Shown here: positions 12,801 through 25,294 of the stretch, piece by piece
How positions within the stretch are numbered: position 1 is the first letter of the stretch
How the letters are laid out: the number at the start of each line of letters is the position of its first letter
Assembly (NCBI GenBank): GCA_021613375.1
Contig: CM038703.1
Coordinates: forward strand, 25,346,194 to 25,410,193
Length of the DNA: 64,000 nt
Reading direction: 5' to 3'
Source: Megaleporinus macrocephalus
Taxonomy: Eukaryota; Chordata; Actinopteri; Characiformes; Anostomidae
Notes under the pieces: model-generated
Databases searched by the model: none
Seen by the model: the letters and a program-made list of their open reading frames with translations, nothing else
Told to the model about the DNA's origin: nothing
Made by a program: the position numbers and the translations under genes

Positions 12801-14020
12801 TACCATTGACTTTAACAGTACTTAATTATTATGCAAAGTAAACATAGACTGGAGGTCACATTTTTTTATGCAGTTGCAATGAATGTAATGTAAAGGCCAT
12901 CTCTGCATTTATGTTCATGCACAGACTTTTGTATGTCATCATCATAAGAATAAAATAACTTTGACTTCAAATTGCTTCATTCTGCCTAAAATATTTGCCA
13001 TGCCAATTTCTTTAAAGAGAGTAATGGAGTAATAAAACAGAGTGCTTTGTCATGGTATAGTTTATCATTGTATAGATTTTTGGTTCCACCTTACACAGCA
13101 CTGCAGTTACATTTTGTCACTGGCGCACCCCTATAAAAGAATCTGGCGAATATGAAGCTAACTTTAGTCTCTTAACACGAGGAACAGAATTTTTTCAAAG
13201 AATTAAAAAAAAAAATTAATTATTCTTACTGTAATATGATCTTCTCAGTACTTCACTCCCCTTGCCCCTCATTATACAAAACAAGCTGAATTTGTCATAC
13301 CACTACCCTGACAGCGTTTGGTGCCCACAACGCTGTCACAGCATTGAAATGTAATTCCTCAGAAAGTTATCTGACAATGTTGTGACAAAGTAGTGGCAAC
13401 GTCACAACCACCTAGAATTCTTTATACGTTCCATTATGTTTAGAACTCTGGAACTGGAATTTTGTTAAGTTGCCCACTACTAATACTAATACCACAAAAC
13501 AACGTTATTTAGTGTGTACGTTGTTCAGAGTTGATTCCGGAAAACATGGAAAGTGCATCACTAATTGATGCTCATGCTCATGCTGTATTTCAGTAGACTC
13601 ATTTGGTTAATCTGACTTTAAGACCAATATATGTAAACGACCTAAAGCAGTTCTTGTGGCTTAAATTATTATACTACATTATCCACTCCCGAAGAACAAC
13701 AAAGTGGTTTTCATTTGACTTACTGTTCATTATGTATCATCATCTTGTACATTCATGCACAGACTGATGGTTTACTTTTATAGTAAACGGACATTGTTAA
13801 AAGGGGTTTCCTGCATGTTCTCTTAACTACATTGTGCCTGTGTTTATGCTCACTTAATGAGAGGAGCACGTACAATAAATTAAAATAATTAATTTGAAAT
13901 AGTGTTTTGACAAATCTTTTACATCATCAAAGCAGAACCAACAGTAAGCATTAATGCCGACTGTAAGAGCAGAGTGCTAAAATGTGCTGCTAAGACAGAG
14001 CGCTGCTGTTGACAGGTCCT
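9801..14020. other. Intergenic region without supported genes
   Basis: About 4.2 kb of AT-rich sequence with no ORF or exon I can support. The stretch 10480-10760 has repeated gaacc/ggttc and agagccc/gggtctc phrases and ends in tttaagagtgta, reminiscent of small non-autonomous DNA elements of fish, but I could not define its ends. Confidence 0.4.
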
Positions 14021-14031
14021 GTGTCAAGAGA

Positions 14032-14092
14032 GTCGGAAGTGGCGTTGAATTTCGCGCAAGGAAACTCGTCCTGGCGCGCCAAATTTCAAAGC
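14032..14092 (+). promoter_or_regulatory. Probable tcf19 promoter with E2F-type and CHR-type sites
   Basis: Two matches to the E2F consensus TTTSSCGC lie close together: TTTCGCGC at 14050-14057 (+) and TTTGGCGC at 14076-14083 (-). A TTTGAA cell-cycle homology region motif (- strand) is at 14085-14090, and an ETS-like cggaagtg is just upstream. The region is CpG-rich against an AT-rich background. E2F/CHR pairs are typical of genes switched on at G1/S or later, and mammalian TCF19 is known as a growth-regulated G1/S gene. The transcription start and the 5' untranslated exon(s), possibly one starting at 14859, are inferred and not seen directly. Confidence 0.55.
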
Positions 14093-15080
14093 ACTTCCTG
14101 GGAAAAGAACACGAAAGTTAACAACGGAGGAAAAATAAGAGACACATATTGACGATTTACAACAATGCTGCTGTTTTATATAGGGTACGTTGTGCTTCCT
14201 CAGGCATGTTCGTCTTAGATGCCTCATGAAGGCCACAAATTGCGTTACCATTAACCATATTATTTTACGTTTGTGAATGTGTAGGCTCACCGATGGCTTA
14301 CAGATAGCAAGCAGGCTAACGCGGTACTGAACTGCGTCTCGCCGCATTTACTTTTGTTTTGCAATCCTGTTAGTTGTAAAAGAGCTATGGTTTTAACACT
14401 TTCGAATACGTTTCTTTTTAAAGTCGAATATTTTTGTTATTCGACTATTTAGCGTGTATGTTTGTTTGCTGATCTTTAATATTTGGACATGTTAACTAGC
14501 TTGCTAACTTAGCTCTTGGTGCTAAACCAGGCTTATGTGCCTTATAACCTAGCCGTGGATCCAGCGCTTGCTAGCTTAGCAATATTAACCATGGGTTAAC
14601 TTGAGAACACTGACGTACAGCCATTCAAGTATATAACGATAATGAAATGTATTTATTTTGGGTGCGAGTTCCGGTATGTCTTGTATTTCGTGTTGTATGT
14701 TTGAATTATCGTCTGGCCATAGTGTTACAACAACTTTGACGCGACCATACCTTAACGGGTCGTCACATCTATACTTCTTCTGTAATTCGTGTTAAAAAGA
14801 AGAGTACAGCTGTGATACGTAATAAACTGTGATGTACTTTTTCATATTTACTTTTAGGATGAAGACTATCTGGCTGTGACCTCGCCCTGACACCTGCTTC
14901 CTCACAGTCAATTAATTCCCCTGGTGTCAGTTATTCAATTACAAGCTAAATAATCCTATTGTAGGGTACCACGGAAAGTCAGTACAGTGATCACTTAGCA
15001 TGATAATATATTGTGCCCACATTTTACAGATTCTGATTATTACAGGCTGTAAAACGTTATACATGCTTTCTTAATTGTGC

Positions 15081-15086
<6 letters not shown>

Positions 15087-15129
<43 letters not shown>

Positions 15130-15130
15130 T
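15087..15130. repeat. (TA)n then (TG)n microsatellite
   Basis: A compound dinucleotide run just upstream of the tcf19 start codon. It probably lies in an intron or the 5' untranslated region. Confidence 0.9.
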
Positions 15131-15216
15131 ATGGAGAAGAAGTCTAAAATGGAGGCTTATAATTCTCTGTGAGTCTGAGTGTAGTTTATCCCTTCCCCCT
15201 CTTGTGGAGTGCCAAT

Positions 15217-17152
15217 ATGTTGTCTGGAGTCCAGCCGTGTTTTCAGCTGTTGAGGATTGGCTCATCAGATAATGCTAACAGCCACACCAGTAGTATGCCA
15301 GACTCTGCCCGTGACCTGTACACTTTCCGACCAGCGCTTTCCAAGTCAGTGTTCCGCTTGGGAAGGGCGGCAGAGGTGTGTGATGTCACCCTAGAGTCAA
15401 CTGCAGTGTCCCGCATTCATGCTGAACTGCATGCTGAAAGACAGACTGATGCATCAGGAGAGGAGAGCTGGAAAGTCCATGTGAAAGACCGGAGCAGCTA
15501 TGGTTGGTAGCAGATATGAATATTTTGGTTCTGTCTGTTTTTACTTCAGTCAGTTTGCAGTTGCCTGATAGTAAGTATATCTAACCATGTCATTTTACTT
15601 GTTTGACAGGTACATGGGTTAATGATGTTCAGCTGCAGCAGGGTGTTTTAATGGAGATCTTTGATGGTGATGCACTAATCTTTGGCAGCCAATCAGCACA
15701 AGGGAGTTCAGAGTTCTATTTCCTCTTCCAGAAGGTTCGGGTCTGTCCAGAGAACTTTAACCCCATAACAGTTCCAAAGGCGAGCTCTTTTTCTTCTGAC
15801 ATTAAGAATCGCATCAGAACCAGCCTGGACTGTAAACCGGAGCCCAGTCTTGACATTTCTAAACTGTCCATCAACAGAGCCACAGTCATCCTTAATTCCA
15901 TTGGCAGCCTGAGCAAGATGAATGGCAGCTGCTGGACATTTAAGAAGATCGACAAAAATGCTGACCTGAATTCCACCAAACCTCCCTCATTTACATCTTT
16001 GGTGCCACCCTCCACTCCACCACCTCTCTCTGCTGTTACTATGGAAACCTCTTTGAAGTCTGTTCCGCCATCATCTAAGAGCAGACGCAAGTCAGCCCAC
16101 ACAGTACTCCTGGAGGATGATAGTTCAGACGACCCCATCAATCGTAGAAGTGGTTTGGAGGATGCAAGGAAAACCAGAGGAGGAAAGAGACGGCGTCTTT
16201 ACAAGTCAGAGTCTGAGGTATTTCAGCATCCGTTGTCCAAAACGGAGCTAAGTACAAGGCCTCAATTTGATGTCAGACCTGTGATGTCCAAGCAACATGA
16301 AATAATTTACAGTCAGACAACCAATGGGAAACTTAATCCTTCGTTTACCTTGATCCAAAAGCATGATGTTGAAAACATGGGCTATAACAAAGGCATTAAT
16401 GTAGTAGCCTACCGACAGCAGAAGCCTTGCACACCAGCTCCTCGAGGCAGGCGAAGGGCAAACAGCTCTCCAGTGTTCTCCCCCCGGATGGTGAAAGGTG
16501 AAAACTACCACCTCTCCTCTCCTGCAGTTAGACAGTCAAAAGTGGAAAGAGAGAAAGGTCAGGTTGCACGGTTCAGTGCCACCACTGGGTAAGTTGTTTC
16601 TGCACAACGATACTTGAAAATACTGTCTGCTCATCATAAAGACAAAGGTTTTCTTGTGATATAATTGGCCATTTATAGCTAAATTCCTTGCCGTCACATC
16701 CATGATGTGCAGCAGGATAGCTTTTGTTAACGATATACACATGATGTAGCTATTCACCTGGGTTATTGATTATTTATATAATCTATATAATAATTTTTTC
16801 TTTTTTCCCCAGTAGACGACGTGGCAGACCTAGGAAACATCCCCTGCCTCGCCCTTCCCTGCCATCTCCCTCGTCCACGTCGTCCTCTTCCTCTTCTAGC
16901 TCTTCTTCTTCTTCTTCATCCTCATCCTCTTCTTCAGAGGATGATGAAGACGAAGATGAAGACATGGGAGTAGTCCAGGGTGTAGAGCCATGTGCAGCAA
17001 TGCGTTGTCGTTTACCACAGCAGGACACTGTGCAGTGGGTGCAGTGTGATGATTGCGATGCCTGGTACCACCTGGACTGCCTGCCTCATGACCGCAGTCG
17101 TGCCTCCCTCCTGCTCGATCCAAGTGCAGACTTTCACTGTGGCTGCTGCTGA
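15217..17152 (+). CDS. tcf19: Transcription factor 19 (FHA and PHD finger protein), three coding exons
   Basis: The coding exons are 15217-15502, 15610-16588 and 16813-17152, giving 534 residues. The first ATG is followed by QPCFQLLRIG, close to the N-terminus of mammalian TCF19. An FHA fold spans residues about 30-115, with FRLGR, SRIHAEL and the loop S-S-Y-G-T-W-V-N that spans the first intron. The motif VILNSIGSLSKM, conserved in TCF19, follows. Exon 3 opens with RRRGRPRK, an AT-hook-like patch, then a run of about 20 serines and an Asp/Glu block. The C-terminal PHD finger contains EPCAAMRCRLPQ, WVQCDDCDAWYHLDC and CGCC. FHA domains bind phosphothreonine and PHD fingers bind histone tails; TCF19 is a nuclear chromatin-associated regulator of proliferation. 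The protein is longer than the mammalian form (about 345 residues), mainly through the linker. Confidence 0.93.
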
Positions 17153-18260
17153 ACCTCTGGCATTCGTCTAAGGCTATCTTGGTACCTTTGTGGACTGCAG
17201 TATCAGGACATATATTTGGTATTTGGAGCTCTACTACATAATTAAACAGCCAAAACAATAAAATGGGCAGGGGAAAAAGAAAGTATTTACTTTTAGACTT
17301 TTTTTCACCCTTGAATTTTAAGGTCTGGCATAATGAAACGGGTGGATGGGTTTTTATAGGTTGATGTGCCATAAAGGCAGATATCAATGTTTTATTTGTG
17401 GTGCAAAGGTGGATTTGCATTCCAGCTTTACAGGGGGTTTGTGTTTCAAAACTTTGCATAGCCCTCACTTGGCAGAGTTCTTTTGGAATCCAAAACCACT
17501 ACTTGGAACATTCAAGAAATTTTTGGGAATTCTTTAGGATAACCTCCCTTAAAGTCACAATGGTTTAAAAAACAACAACAGCAATGTTCTCCAAGACATC
17601 ATTTTGGTCTCCTAAAAGTGGTGCTTCTAAAATGTATAGGTGATATCAGTGTGGAGTCATTATTCTGTTTGTACTGGGTATGAGCGTTGTAGTCTATTAC
17701 ATTTGAGGTTGAAAGCCAAGACATCATCTTGTGTAGAAATGCACATATACTTCATGAAACATTCTTACAGTATCATATAGTAAATTATTTAATGTGGCTA
17801 ATTTTCATAGTGAAATTTTCAAATGGTTAATCATTTTGGAGCACAAAGGGTTCAGCGTGTTTTTTTTTGGTGTCCTGAAGAAGTGACTACTTAACAGCTT
17901 TACATCTACACATATAAAACAGTTAAGTTGCACTTTAGAAGTGTGCTTGTTGAATTATGCCAGTGTCCACTGTGGAGCTGCATAGGTGATTACAGAGCTG
18001 TGAGGAGGTCTTACTCGTTTTAAACAACCTTGCATCTGATTCAGTACAAATTCTACCTTTTGGTAGGTTGGTGAGTGGAATTAGTTTGCTCTTCTTGGGA
18101 TGTTTAAAATGCTGTATTGAGAAATTTTGACTGGAGCTTTAAGACATAATCATGTCAACTGCTTAATACTATATGCAGGAAGCAAGAAAGGTATTGGTGG
18201 CAAAGTTAGAAATAAGAAATGTAAAATGCCAAAATAAAGTTGCATTATGTGTCTGGGTTT
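17153..18260 (+). other. tcf19 3' untranslated region with two polyadenylation signals
   Basis: AATAAA occurs at 17257-17262 and again at 18233-18238, allowing a short and a long 3' untranslated region. No coding potential was seen. From about 18260 to 19280 the DNA is AT-rich with nothing I can annotate. Confidence 0.5.
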
Positions 18261-19283
18261 TTGACTTCTGACAAGCAAATTCTGACACTTTTTATTTTTT
18301 TAATTGGAATTAACATATTCTTTTGAGTTTGAGCTCTACTAACCTTGAGTAGATGACCATGTAACAATAGAGGATGTGTGATCGTAATGCATCTTTCACT
18401 GTCTTCACTTTAATGCTTTAGCTAGGGTAAATAAATATCTGCAGTTCAGTCACGTTTCTGTATGTTGTGAGGGGAATCGGGCTGAATAAAAGATTTATAG
18501 AGTTTCTTGATTGATTACTTACAAAATTATGGGTTCTATGGCAAAAAAGTGCAAAGGTACTCTGCCTGTATACTCTTTAAGAAGGTGTGACAGAGGCTGA
18601 ACGTTGGGCATGAAACATTCCCTTGGGCAATGATGGCTCCTTTTCTTTTTTGAGATTTTTAAGTTGTCCTGTGATGCCTTAATAGAATGTGAAAAATGCT
18701 GAAATATGGTTTTACACACCCATTTATGTGATTTGGTCCTAAAATAAATTAAGCTGGTTTGCCTTTTTTGTGATTCTATGAATATTCTGATAAGCTCTGC
18801 TCTGATTGGTTAAGAAGCAACATGTCAAAACAGACAGACAGGTAATTAAACTGTACCTTAACATCAACTCTTTGTACTGTTGTTTACAGGTTGTCTGCAT
18901 AACGTGTTTGAAGGTGGTGACAAAAGTGTTTGAATTTCACAATGCCAGTTTTGTAGTGAAATCCTATTATTCAAGTATGATTTGTGAATGCAGTTTTCCA
19001 TCGTCCCAAGTAGTTGCCACTTTTGCGACCTGGTTTTTATTTATATTTATGTATTATAGTTACACTATGTATATAATGTTTCTCTTTGTTTTTGATAAAA
19101 TGACCCCTTACTATATTTCTTTCATCTCAATTATGATTTAAGTAGTTCCAGTTAAGTGAATGACTCATTATCACATCAGGTATATTCTGTACAGCCATTC
19201 ATAATACCTCTCAGTGCTCTGGTCAGCGGAGGCATGCATCTGTCTCTTAAACAAATATCTTCACCGTGCTCAGGCCAGTTATT

Positions 19284-19321
19284 AAAAATGCTCTGTCTAT
19301 ATATATTGACAGAGCATTTTT
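19284..19321. repeat. Perfect 14-bp inverted repeat (hairpin) with 10-base loop
   Basis: AAAAATGCTCTGTC (19284-19297) and its exact reverse complement (19308-19321) flank TATATATATT. The stem is too short for a typical microRNA precursor. It may be the centre of a small palindromic DNA element or a cruciform-prone site. Confidence 0.7.
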
Positions 19322-19449
19322 GCAGAAATCTATAGTGCCAGAAATTAGAAGTTAGAATTTGGTTGCATTTTTTACTTCTTAGGATCTAAATAAATAACAT
19401 TTTGTTGAGGTCTGCCTTCCATTGTTCTGAGAAAATCTTTTCTCCGTAA

Positions 19450-19680
19450 GGCCTATTTGACAGCTACATGTCCTTTCAGATTCTTAGCGGCGAGTTGTCT
19501 TCTTGCAGTGAAAGAAATGGAAGAAATAACACCTGTGGATTTTTTTTTACAGTACTGTTCAAGCAAGAGCAGAGCTTGATTTTTTTCCTTTTTCTCAAGG
19601 ATGAAAGCTTTAACTACTGGTTGTCTGATGGTGACAGCTTAGGTCTACCAGGTCTAGTTTTTGAGTCACATTTTCTCTTT
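19450..19680 (-). mobile_element. Tc1-like transposase remnant
   Basis: This is homologous to the relic at 1085-1345, sharing the phrase ending tcttcttgcagtg and the later aggtctaccaggtct. On the minus strand it reads a linker GRPKLSPSDNQ and a TARRQLAAKNLKGHVA-type second helix-turn-helix of a Tc1-like transposase. Frames are broken and no ends were found. Confidence 0.5.
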
Positions 19681-19689
19681 ATGTTTGTT

Positions 19690-20940
19690 AATATTAATAG
19701 ATTTTATTTTAAAACAAACACACATAACAGTCTTTACTTTCAATGTAAATCAATAGAACTACACTCCATATGGATCTCCATAAAAAGGTAGAGAGTGCAT
19801 TGGGTAAATTCTAGAAATGTGGAAAAGATGTATTTCTGTTTCTCTACATGAAGTCGTAAAGAGTTGAAAAAGTGTGTTAAAGCTACATCATTTATGGTTT
19901 GTGATTATTTTCTCTACACTACACTACAACCACAAGAGGGCAGTCATGTACAAAAACTGACCACGCAGTGTCAATTCTCTGGATTTTTCAGACCTTGTTA
20001 TCATTGTGGACTCTGAATATATATAACCTCTTACAAGCCTAAATATGAGAAGCACTGTTTATAAATATATATAAGGGATAAATAAAGGATCATTGAAAAT
20101 ACACTGCATACAGTTTGGCTTTAACCAAATAGATTTCTGTCCACTTTTTGCATGCACAGTATTGTTTTTTTGGAAAAGGTGAATTAGCATTGGACATTGG
20201 AATTAAATCAAAAATTTGATTTTTAGAAATTAGATAAGAGTCAAACCAATCAAAATGGAGCTACATTAAATTGTCACAGTGATGTAAGCTTAATGCTCTC
20301 CCTCTGATTTTCCCCTCTTCCATTTCATCAGAGAAGAGGATACGCTATGGCTGGAGGCAGATGATGTCAGGCAACTAATGGATTGCAGCATGGAGGATGG
20401 TACTGCTTTACAGCTTTTGCTATTCCACTTCCCCAACCAACACTATACGGGACCCATTTCCTTCTGACCTGAATATAACCCTTATTGGGGGACTGCCAAA
20501 GGATGGCAGGAAATTACAATGTAACTTTGTGCCGCTACCAAAGCACAAGGTAGCCATATGGGCATGAGACAAATTTGTTGTTTTTGCACACCTAACAACC
20601 CAGTCTAGCCTCATTGCAGTTTGCTAAAGTTTGAAATTGCCCTAGGCTAAAGTGAAGTGTGTTGTAAATCATGTTCAGTACTGCCGCTCTCAGTTAATAT
20701 GAGCATAAACAGGATACGTCAATTTGAGAATTGCAAATGCCAATATTCAATATTGGTTATATACAGTACATATCTGCATCACATAAAAATGTACAAATTA
20801 GGGCTGGATCTGCTCCAAAAAGGGTTATAAACAGAGTAAAATGGATATGAGATTATTTTAGCACAGCAGTCTTTCATTGCTTAAACATACTGCTTTTTTC
20901 AGAGTACAGTTACTTTGAAATATAGGGCAAATCTGAACTG
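19690..20940. other. No supported gene
   Basis: AT-rich intergenic DNA. Short ORFs here lack splice context or recognisable motifs. Confidence 0.4.
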
Positions 20941-20942
20941 AA

Positions 20943-21006
20943 CTCAATCAATCAACCTTTATTTAAACTCAGGAGTATATCCAAATAAAATAGTTAATAA
21001 TATATA

Positions 21007-21078
<72 letters not shown>

Positions 21079-22450
21079 AAATTATAAAAACAGAACACAG
21101 CAAGTACAATAAAAAAAGAAAAATTCAGTTTTAGTAAATTTAAAACAAATTAAAATAAAACAAGTTCAACAGTTACAGGCTAGGTGGTTAGAGAGTAAAC
21201 CTGCAAGCTGAGCTTCAGAGTTTTATGTAAAAGATTTGAGCTTGCTGGTGCACGGTAGCAAAAAGCAGATTTTCCCAGCTCAGTAAAAGGTCTCCTTACG
21301 TGAAGTGTGAATCCAATCACTGAAACGAGTCTGATAACCTGTGCTATTTAAAATCAGCATTTCTGTAATACATGATGGCAGTTGGGTATTAAGAGCTTTA
21401 CAGATGAAAAGAAGTCAATGTGTCTCACGACGCAAAGCAAGAGCTGACCAGCCCACCTTTTCATACAATATACAGTGATGGGTATTGTAGTGGTCACCAG
21501 TAAACTTAAAGTGGATACAAAACGTTCAAAGATTTAAGTGCAGTTGTAGAAGCATGTCTGTATATAATGTCACCATAATCCAGTACAGACAATAAGGCAA
21601 TCTTTTTTCTTGTGTGCCTTCGGAAACACATTTAATTTCTAAACAGATAGCCAAGTTTTTCCCCTAATTTGTTTGTAAGCTTGTTAATGTGGTATTTAAA
21701 AGTAAAATTTGTCATCCAGCCATATGCCAAGATATTTATATTTACTGACTCTTTCTATGTTTGAACCCTTCAGGGTTGAGACTATAAAAGTGTTAAAATT
21801 GATATTAAAAGCTCTGGAAAACAGCATGAATTTATTTTTTTCTGCATTTTTTTTTCTGGACTAGTTTACGGTTGTAAAGGTTTGGCTGTAAAATGTTAAA
21901 AAAAGTATTGCAGCTGTTTCACCGCAGAACCAACACTGTCAGCAGAACAATACAGAATCATATCATCTGTATATAAGTGTATTTTACAATTCACAATAGA
22001 GGTGATATATATAATATATAATATAAAATATATATATATAAAATAAAACCTGCCCTAGAATAGAGCCTTGAGGGACCCCTTTTTAGTTGCCAATAACACT
22101 TATTTATTTAGTTCCAGGGTCACATGGTCTTGTCTATCCGATATATAGTTTTTATCCATTTGAGAGCACTCTGGGCTACATCAATATTCTGTAAGCTTTT
22201 TAAAAGTAGAGGATGATCTACTATATCAAACGCTTATGAGAGATCGATAAGTATAGCTGCACAAAGTTTCTTCCTGTCGATTGAGGTGATTAAATTATTC
22301 CAGATGAGTGTATTTGCACAGACTATGCTATGCTTTTCTCTAAAACCAGACTGGTGGTTGGATAAAACTGAATTTTTATTGAGAAATGATTAACGTTGAT
22401 CATTCATTAAGAATTCTAAAATTTTCGCTAAACTTTATAATTTGGTATAG
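20943..22450 (-). mobile_element. LINE fragment (reverse transcriptase region, minus strand)
   Basis: The plus-strand edge caatcaatcaac followed by ctttattta is a LINE 3' tail read in reverse. Further in, the minus strand reads AAILIDLS, FDIVDHPLLLKSLQNI and SALKW, the palm motif 2a region of an L2/CR1-like reverse transcriptase. Stops and TA arrays interrupt it, so it is an inactive 5'-truncated copy. Confidence 0.6.
21007..21073. repeat. (TA)n microsatellite
   Basis: A pure or near-pure TA run within the LINE fragment. Confidence 0.95.
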
Positions 22451-22658
22451 ATCTAGGGCTGGGTGATATGGGAAAAAAAACTTATAACGATATTTATTTT
22501 CATATCAGTCAATATTAATGTACATCACAATATAAATAAAATCACAATTTCCTTTTTACTTTAAGTGAGAAGTGAAGACATCATTTTGTTAAATTGTATC
22601 TATTTACTATCAGAAGATAGACAAATGTATTATAGAACATTACACAACTTTATTTCAA

Positions 22659-22659
<1 letters not shown>

Positions 22660-22702
<43 letters not shown>
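22660..22702. repeat. (TA)n microsatellite
   Basis: A TA run of about 40 bp in AT-rich repeat DNA. Confidence 0.95.
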
Positions 22703-22705
<3 letters not shown>

Positions 22706-22999
22706 TTAGCATAACATGCGTCAATGCGTCACAAAGATGGTCGATTTATCCGGAACACAAGCTGAAGCTACAAACAATCGTTCGCATGCATCTAAAGTTG
22801 TGGGAGTAATTTGCTCTAAAATTATCAGGGGTTGCAAGTTAAGGAAAAAGGGGTCCAAATGATCCTCCCCTGTTCTTTTATATAGTGTTGATATTATTCT
22901 TTAGCTGTAGCTACTTCGCAATACAAGAAAGGGCCTTGTTTTTGAGCAGATTAATTGTTTTTCAGAATTTTTTTGAGTCCTGAACACTGACTAAAAAGT

Positions 23000-23330
23000 T
23001 ATTGCAAAGCTGGTGGGCTCTATAAGAAAAGGCTACCCCATTATATAACTTTATTTATTCTAGGTACTAACAGTGAGCCATCAAAGTAGGGGCATAACAA
23101 GAGAGACGTTTATTCTAGTACTAAGAAGCGAGGCCATTTAGATCTTTACAAGTTAGTATAAAAATTTTGTACACAAGGCGAAAGTTGACTGCCAACCAAT
23201 TTAGAGTCGACAAAACTGGGCTGATTCAGTCAGATTTCCCAGTTCTTGTTAGGACTCTGTCTGCAGCTTTCTGAACTAACTGAAGCAATTTATTTTTCAA
23301 TTATGTAGCAACTAGCTACTGGCTGGCACA
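23000..23330 (-). mobile_element. L2-like LINE fragment (end of reverse transcriptase ORF)
   Basis: The minus strand reads LQLVQKAADRVLTRTGKSD, then a PVLSTLNWLAVNFR block and KIFILTCKDLNGLA. This is the C-terminal signature of fish L2-like ORF2 proteins, and the LINE at 54.6-58 kb has the corresponding HISPVLSALHWLPVNFR. The fragment is short and has at least one stop. Confidence 0.65.
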
Positions 23331-23371
23331 GACCACTTATTAGGGATCATAGAAGGCATGTGACTATTTAC

Positions 23372-23740
23372 AGTATCTTATAAAAGTGAGTACATCCCTC
23401 ACATTTCTGCAAATATTTTCTTATAACTTTTCATGGGACAAAGCTATAGAAATTAAGTTTATGTATAACTTGGAGTAGTCAGTGGACAGCTTGTATAGCA
23501 GTATAGATTTACTGTCTTCTGAAAATAACTCAACACATAGCCATTAATATCTAAATAGCTGGCAACACAAGTGAGTACACCTCACAGTGAACATGTCCAA
23601 ATTGTGTTATTGTCGCTCCTTGATGTGATGTGACTCGTTAGAGTTACAGGGTTTCAGGTGTGAATAAGGAGCAGAACTGTTAAAATTGGTGCTTTGGATA
23701 CAAGTCTCTCATATTGGCCACTGGATATTTAACATGACAC
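23372..23740 (+). mobile_element. Half of a Tc1-like element (terminal region only)
   Basis: The phrase aaaagtgagtacatccctca and, 185 bp later, acaagtgagtacacctcaca are the outer and inner direct repeats of a Tc1-type end. Conserved text between them (aataactcaacacatagcca) is typical of a common fish Tc1 family. No transposase or second end follows, so it is a truncated copy. Confidence 0.55.
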
Positions 23741-25202
23741 CTCATGTTAAAAAAGCATCCTGTTTTTTTATACAGCCTTTGTGTTTACTTTAAGTGAGGG
23801 AAAAAAAAGCATTTATTAGAAGTTTTATAAATAATTAATTCAGTTCAGCATTTAAACAGTAAATATATTGAAATATACTGAACGGTATGTGTGATGTGTT
23901 GGTGATATAGCTGATGTTATAAGATGCTGATACTAGGCTACCTTAGTAAACAGGATACACCACTGAACCATAACACACGTTAGAAATGATGATAGTCCGA
24001 CCCTTGGCCTGAAGAAATTTCCACCAACTGGACCTTACTAAATTCTAGTTAAACACCCCTGGACTAGGGTATGAGTGACACAAACTAAAAAGCAACAGGT
24101 GACTCTACAAGATGAGTCAACAAGGCATGTTTGTCTAATAGAGTGGACAGTGGTTGGACACAGTGTTTTAAAAAAAGTCCAGAGGCACAGCTGTGTCTGA
24201 TCAACTTGTACCAGCACAACACACACACTAACATGTCACCTGTGGGGAGTCATGACTATTAATTAATGACATAGAGAAGATAACAAATTATGCAGAGAAA
24301 CTGATGGAATGGTGTAATTAGTGTTTGTACATATGTATTGTAATGAATCAGAGCACTCAGACGCAAAGGTGAGATCCATGAGCAGGCTTGTTTACTGAAT
24401 GACCATCAGAGAATGCAGAGAAAACGTACGATATATGGGCAGTGTAATGGAAGAGTTAACCAGGAAACCAGTAACCTGGAAACGAGGGCAGCTAGTGGGT
24501 TAGCTGCAGGAGCAGGTTGAATAGAATAGATGGGAAGCAGCTGTAGATGAAAACTTCGACTAGAGCTGGCTTTTCCAGGTTTTGGGTTTCCTGTCAGAGT
24601 AGTGAATAGAGCCATCCCCTCTGGCGTGTTTTCCAGGAATGTAGTCCTGTCCAAGCAGTGCATAGAACAGATCCCCTCAGCCGTAGTGTTTTCTCCAGGA
24701 TGGAAATCATGTCCGAGCAGACCCACAAACCCCTTTTTCAAGGGCAATGTTAAAGAGCAGTTCAAAATAGAGTCAAAGTAGCCAGGCCTCAGCCGGCTGG
24801 GCTTACTATGGGCCAGCGAGTGGCACAGAGAGAGTATTATCTGGACAAACCTCACGTGTAGCGTTAACACTTTACCAGATTGAGCCATAGAGTTTACAGT
24901 GACCCTGACAGAGCTTGACTGGGAAACGAGTGGAGTTAACTTTGCTTGGCAGTGTCCAGCTGATCCTGGCTTGAACAGAAAAACAGCAAGAGGCCTGGTG
25001 TGTACGGAAAAGTGTACATTCAATACCATGCACTGAGCGGAGAGTTTAAAGGTTAAGTTAATGAGAGACAGCTTGCTAAAACAAGATAGCACGAACACGA
25101 AAGAGGTGAGGGGAGGAAACAAGAGGGCAGAGACAAGGAACACAAAATACAACATAAGCACACATGGCATTGACATAGAACCATATATAACACAGACAAA
25201 AC

Positions 25203-25205
<3 letters not shown>
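23741..25205. other. Unassigned DNA with a long open frame on the minus strand
   Basis: An uninterrupted minus-strand frame of 256 codons runs 24406-25176. Its translation is hydrophobic at the N-terminus and shows no family motif I recognise. The surrounding text could be an old LTR or other repeat. I do not call it a gene. Confidence 0.3.

Positions 25206-25294
<89 letters not shown>

Noticed and set aside
14024..14347. 107-codon minus-strand frame over the tcf19 promoter
   Set aside because: No motif, no splice context; it overlaps a CpG-rich promoter where long chance frames are common.
15716..16141. 141-codon minus-strand frame over tcf19 exon 2
   Set aside because: Antisense shadow of a clearly coding exon with correct splice sites.
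16896..17468. 190-codon minus-strand frame antisense to tcf19 exon 3
   Set aside because: It is the antisense shadow of the Ser/acidic repeat and PHD finger.
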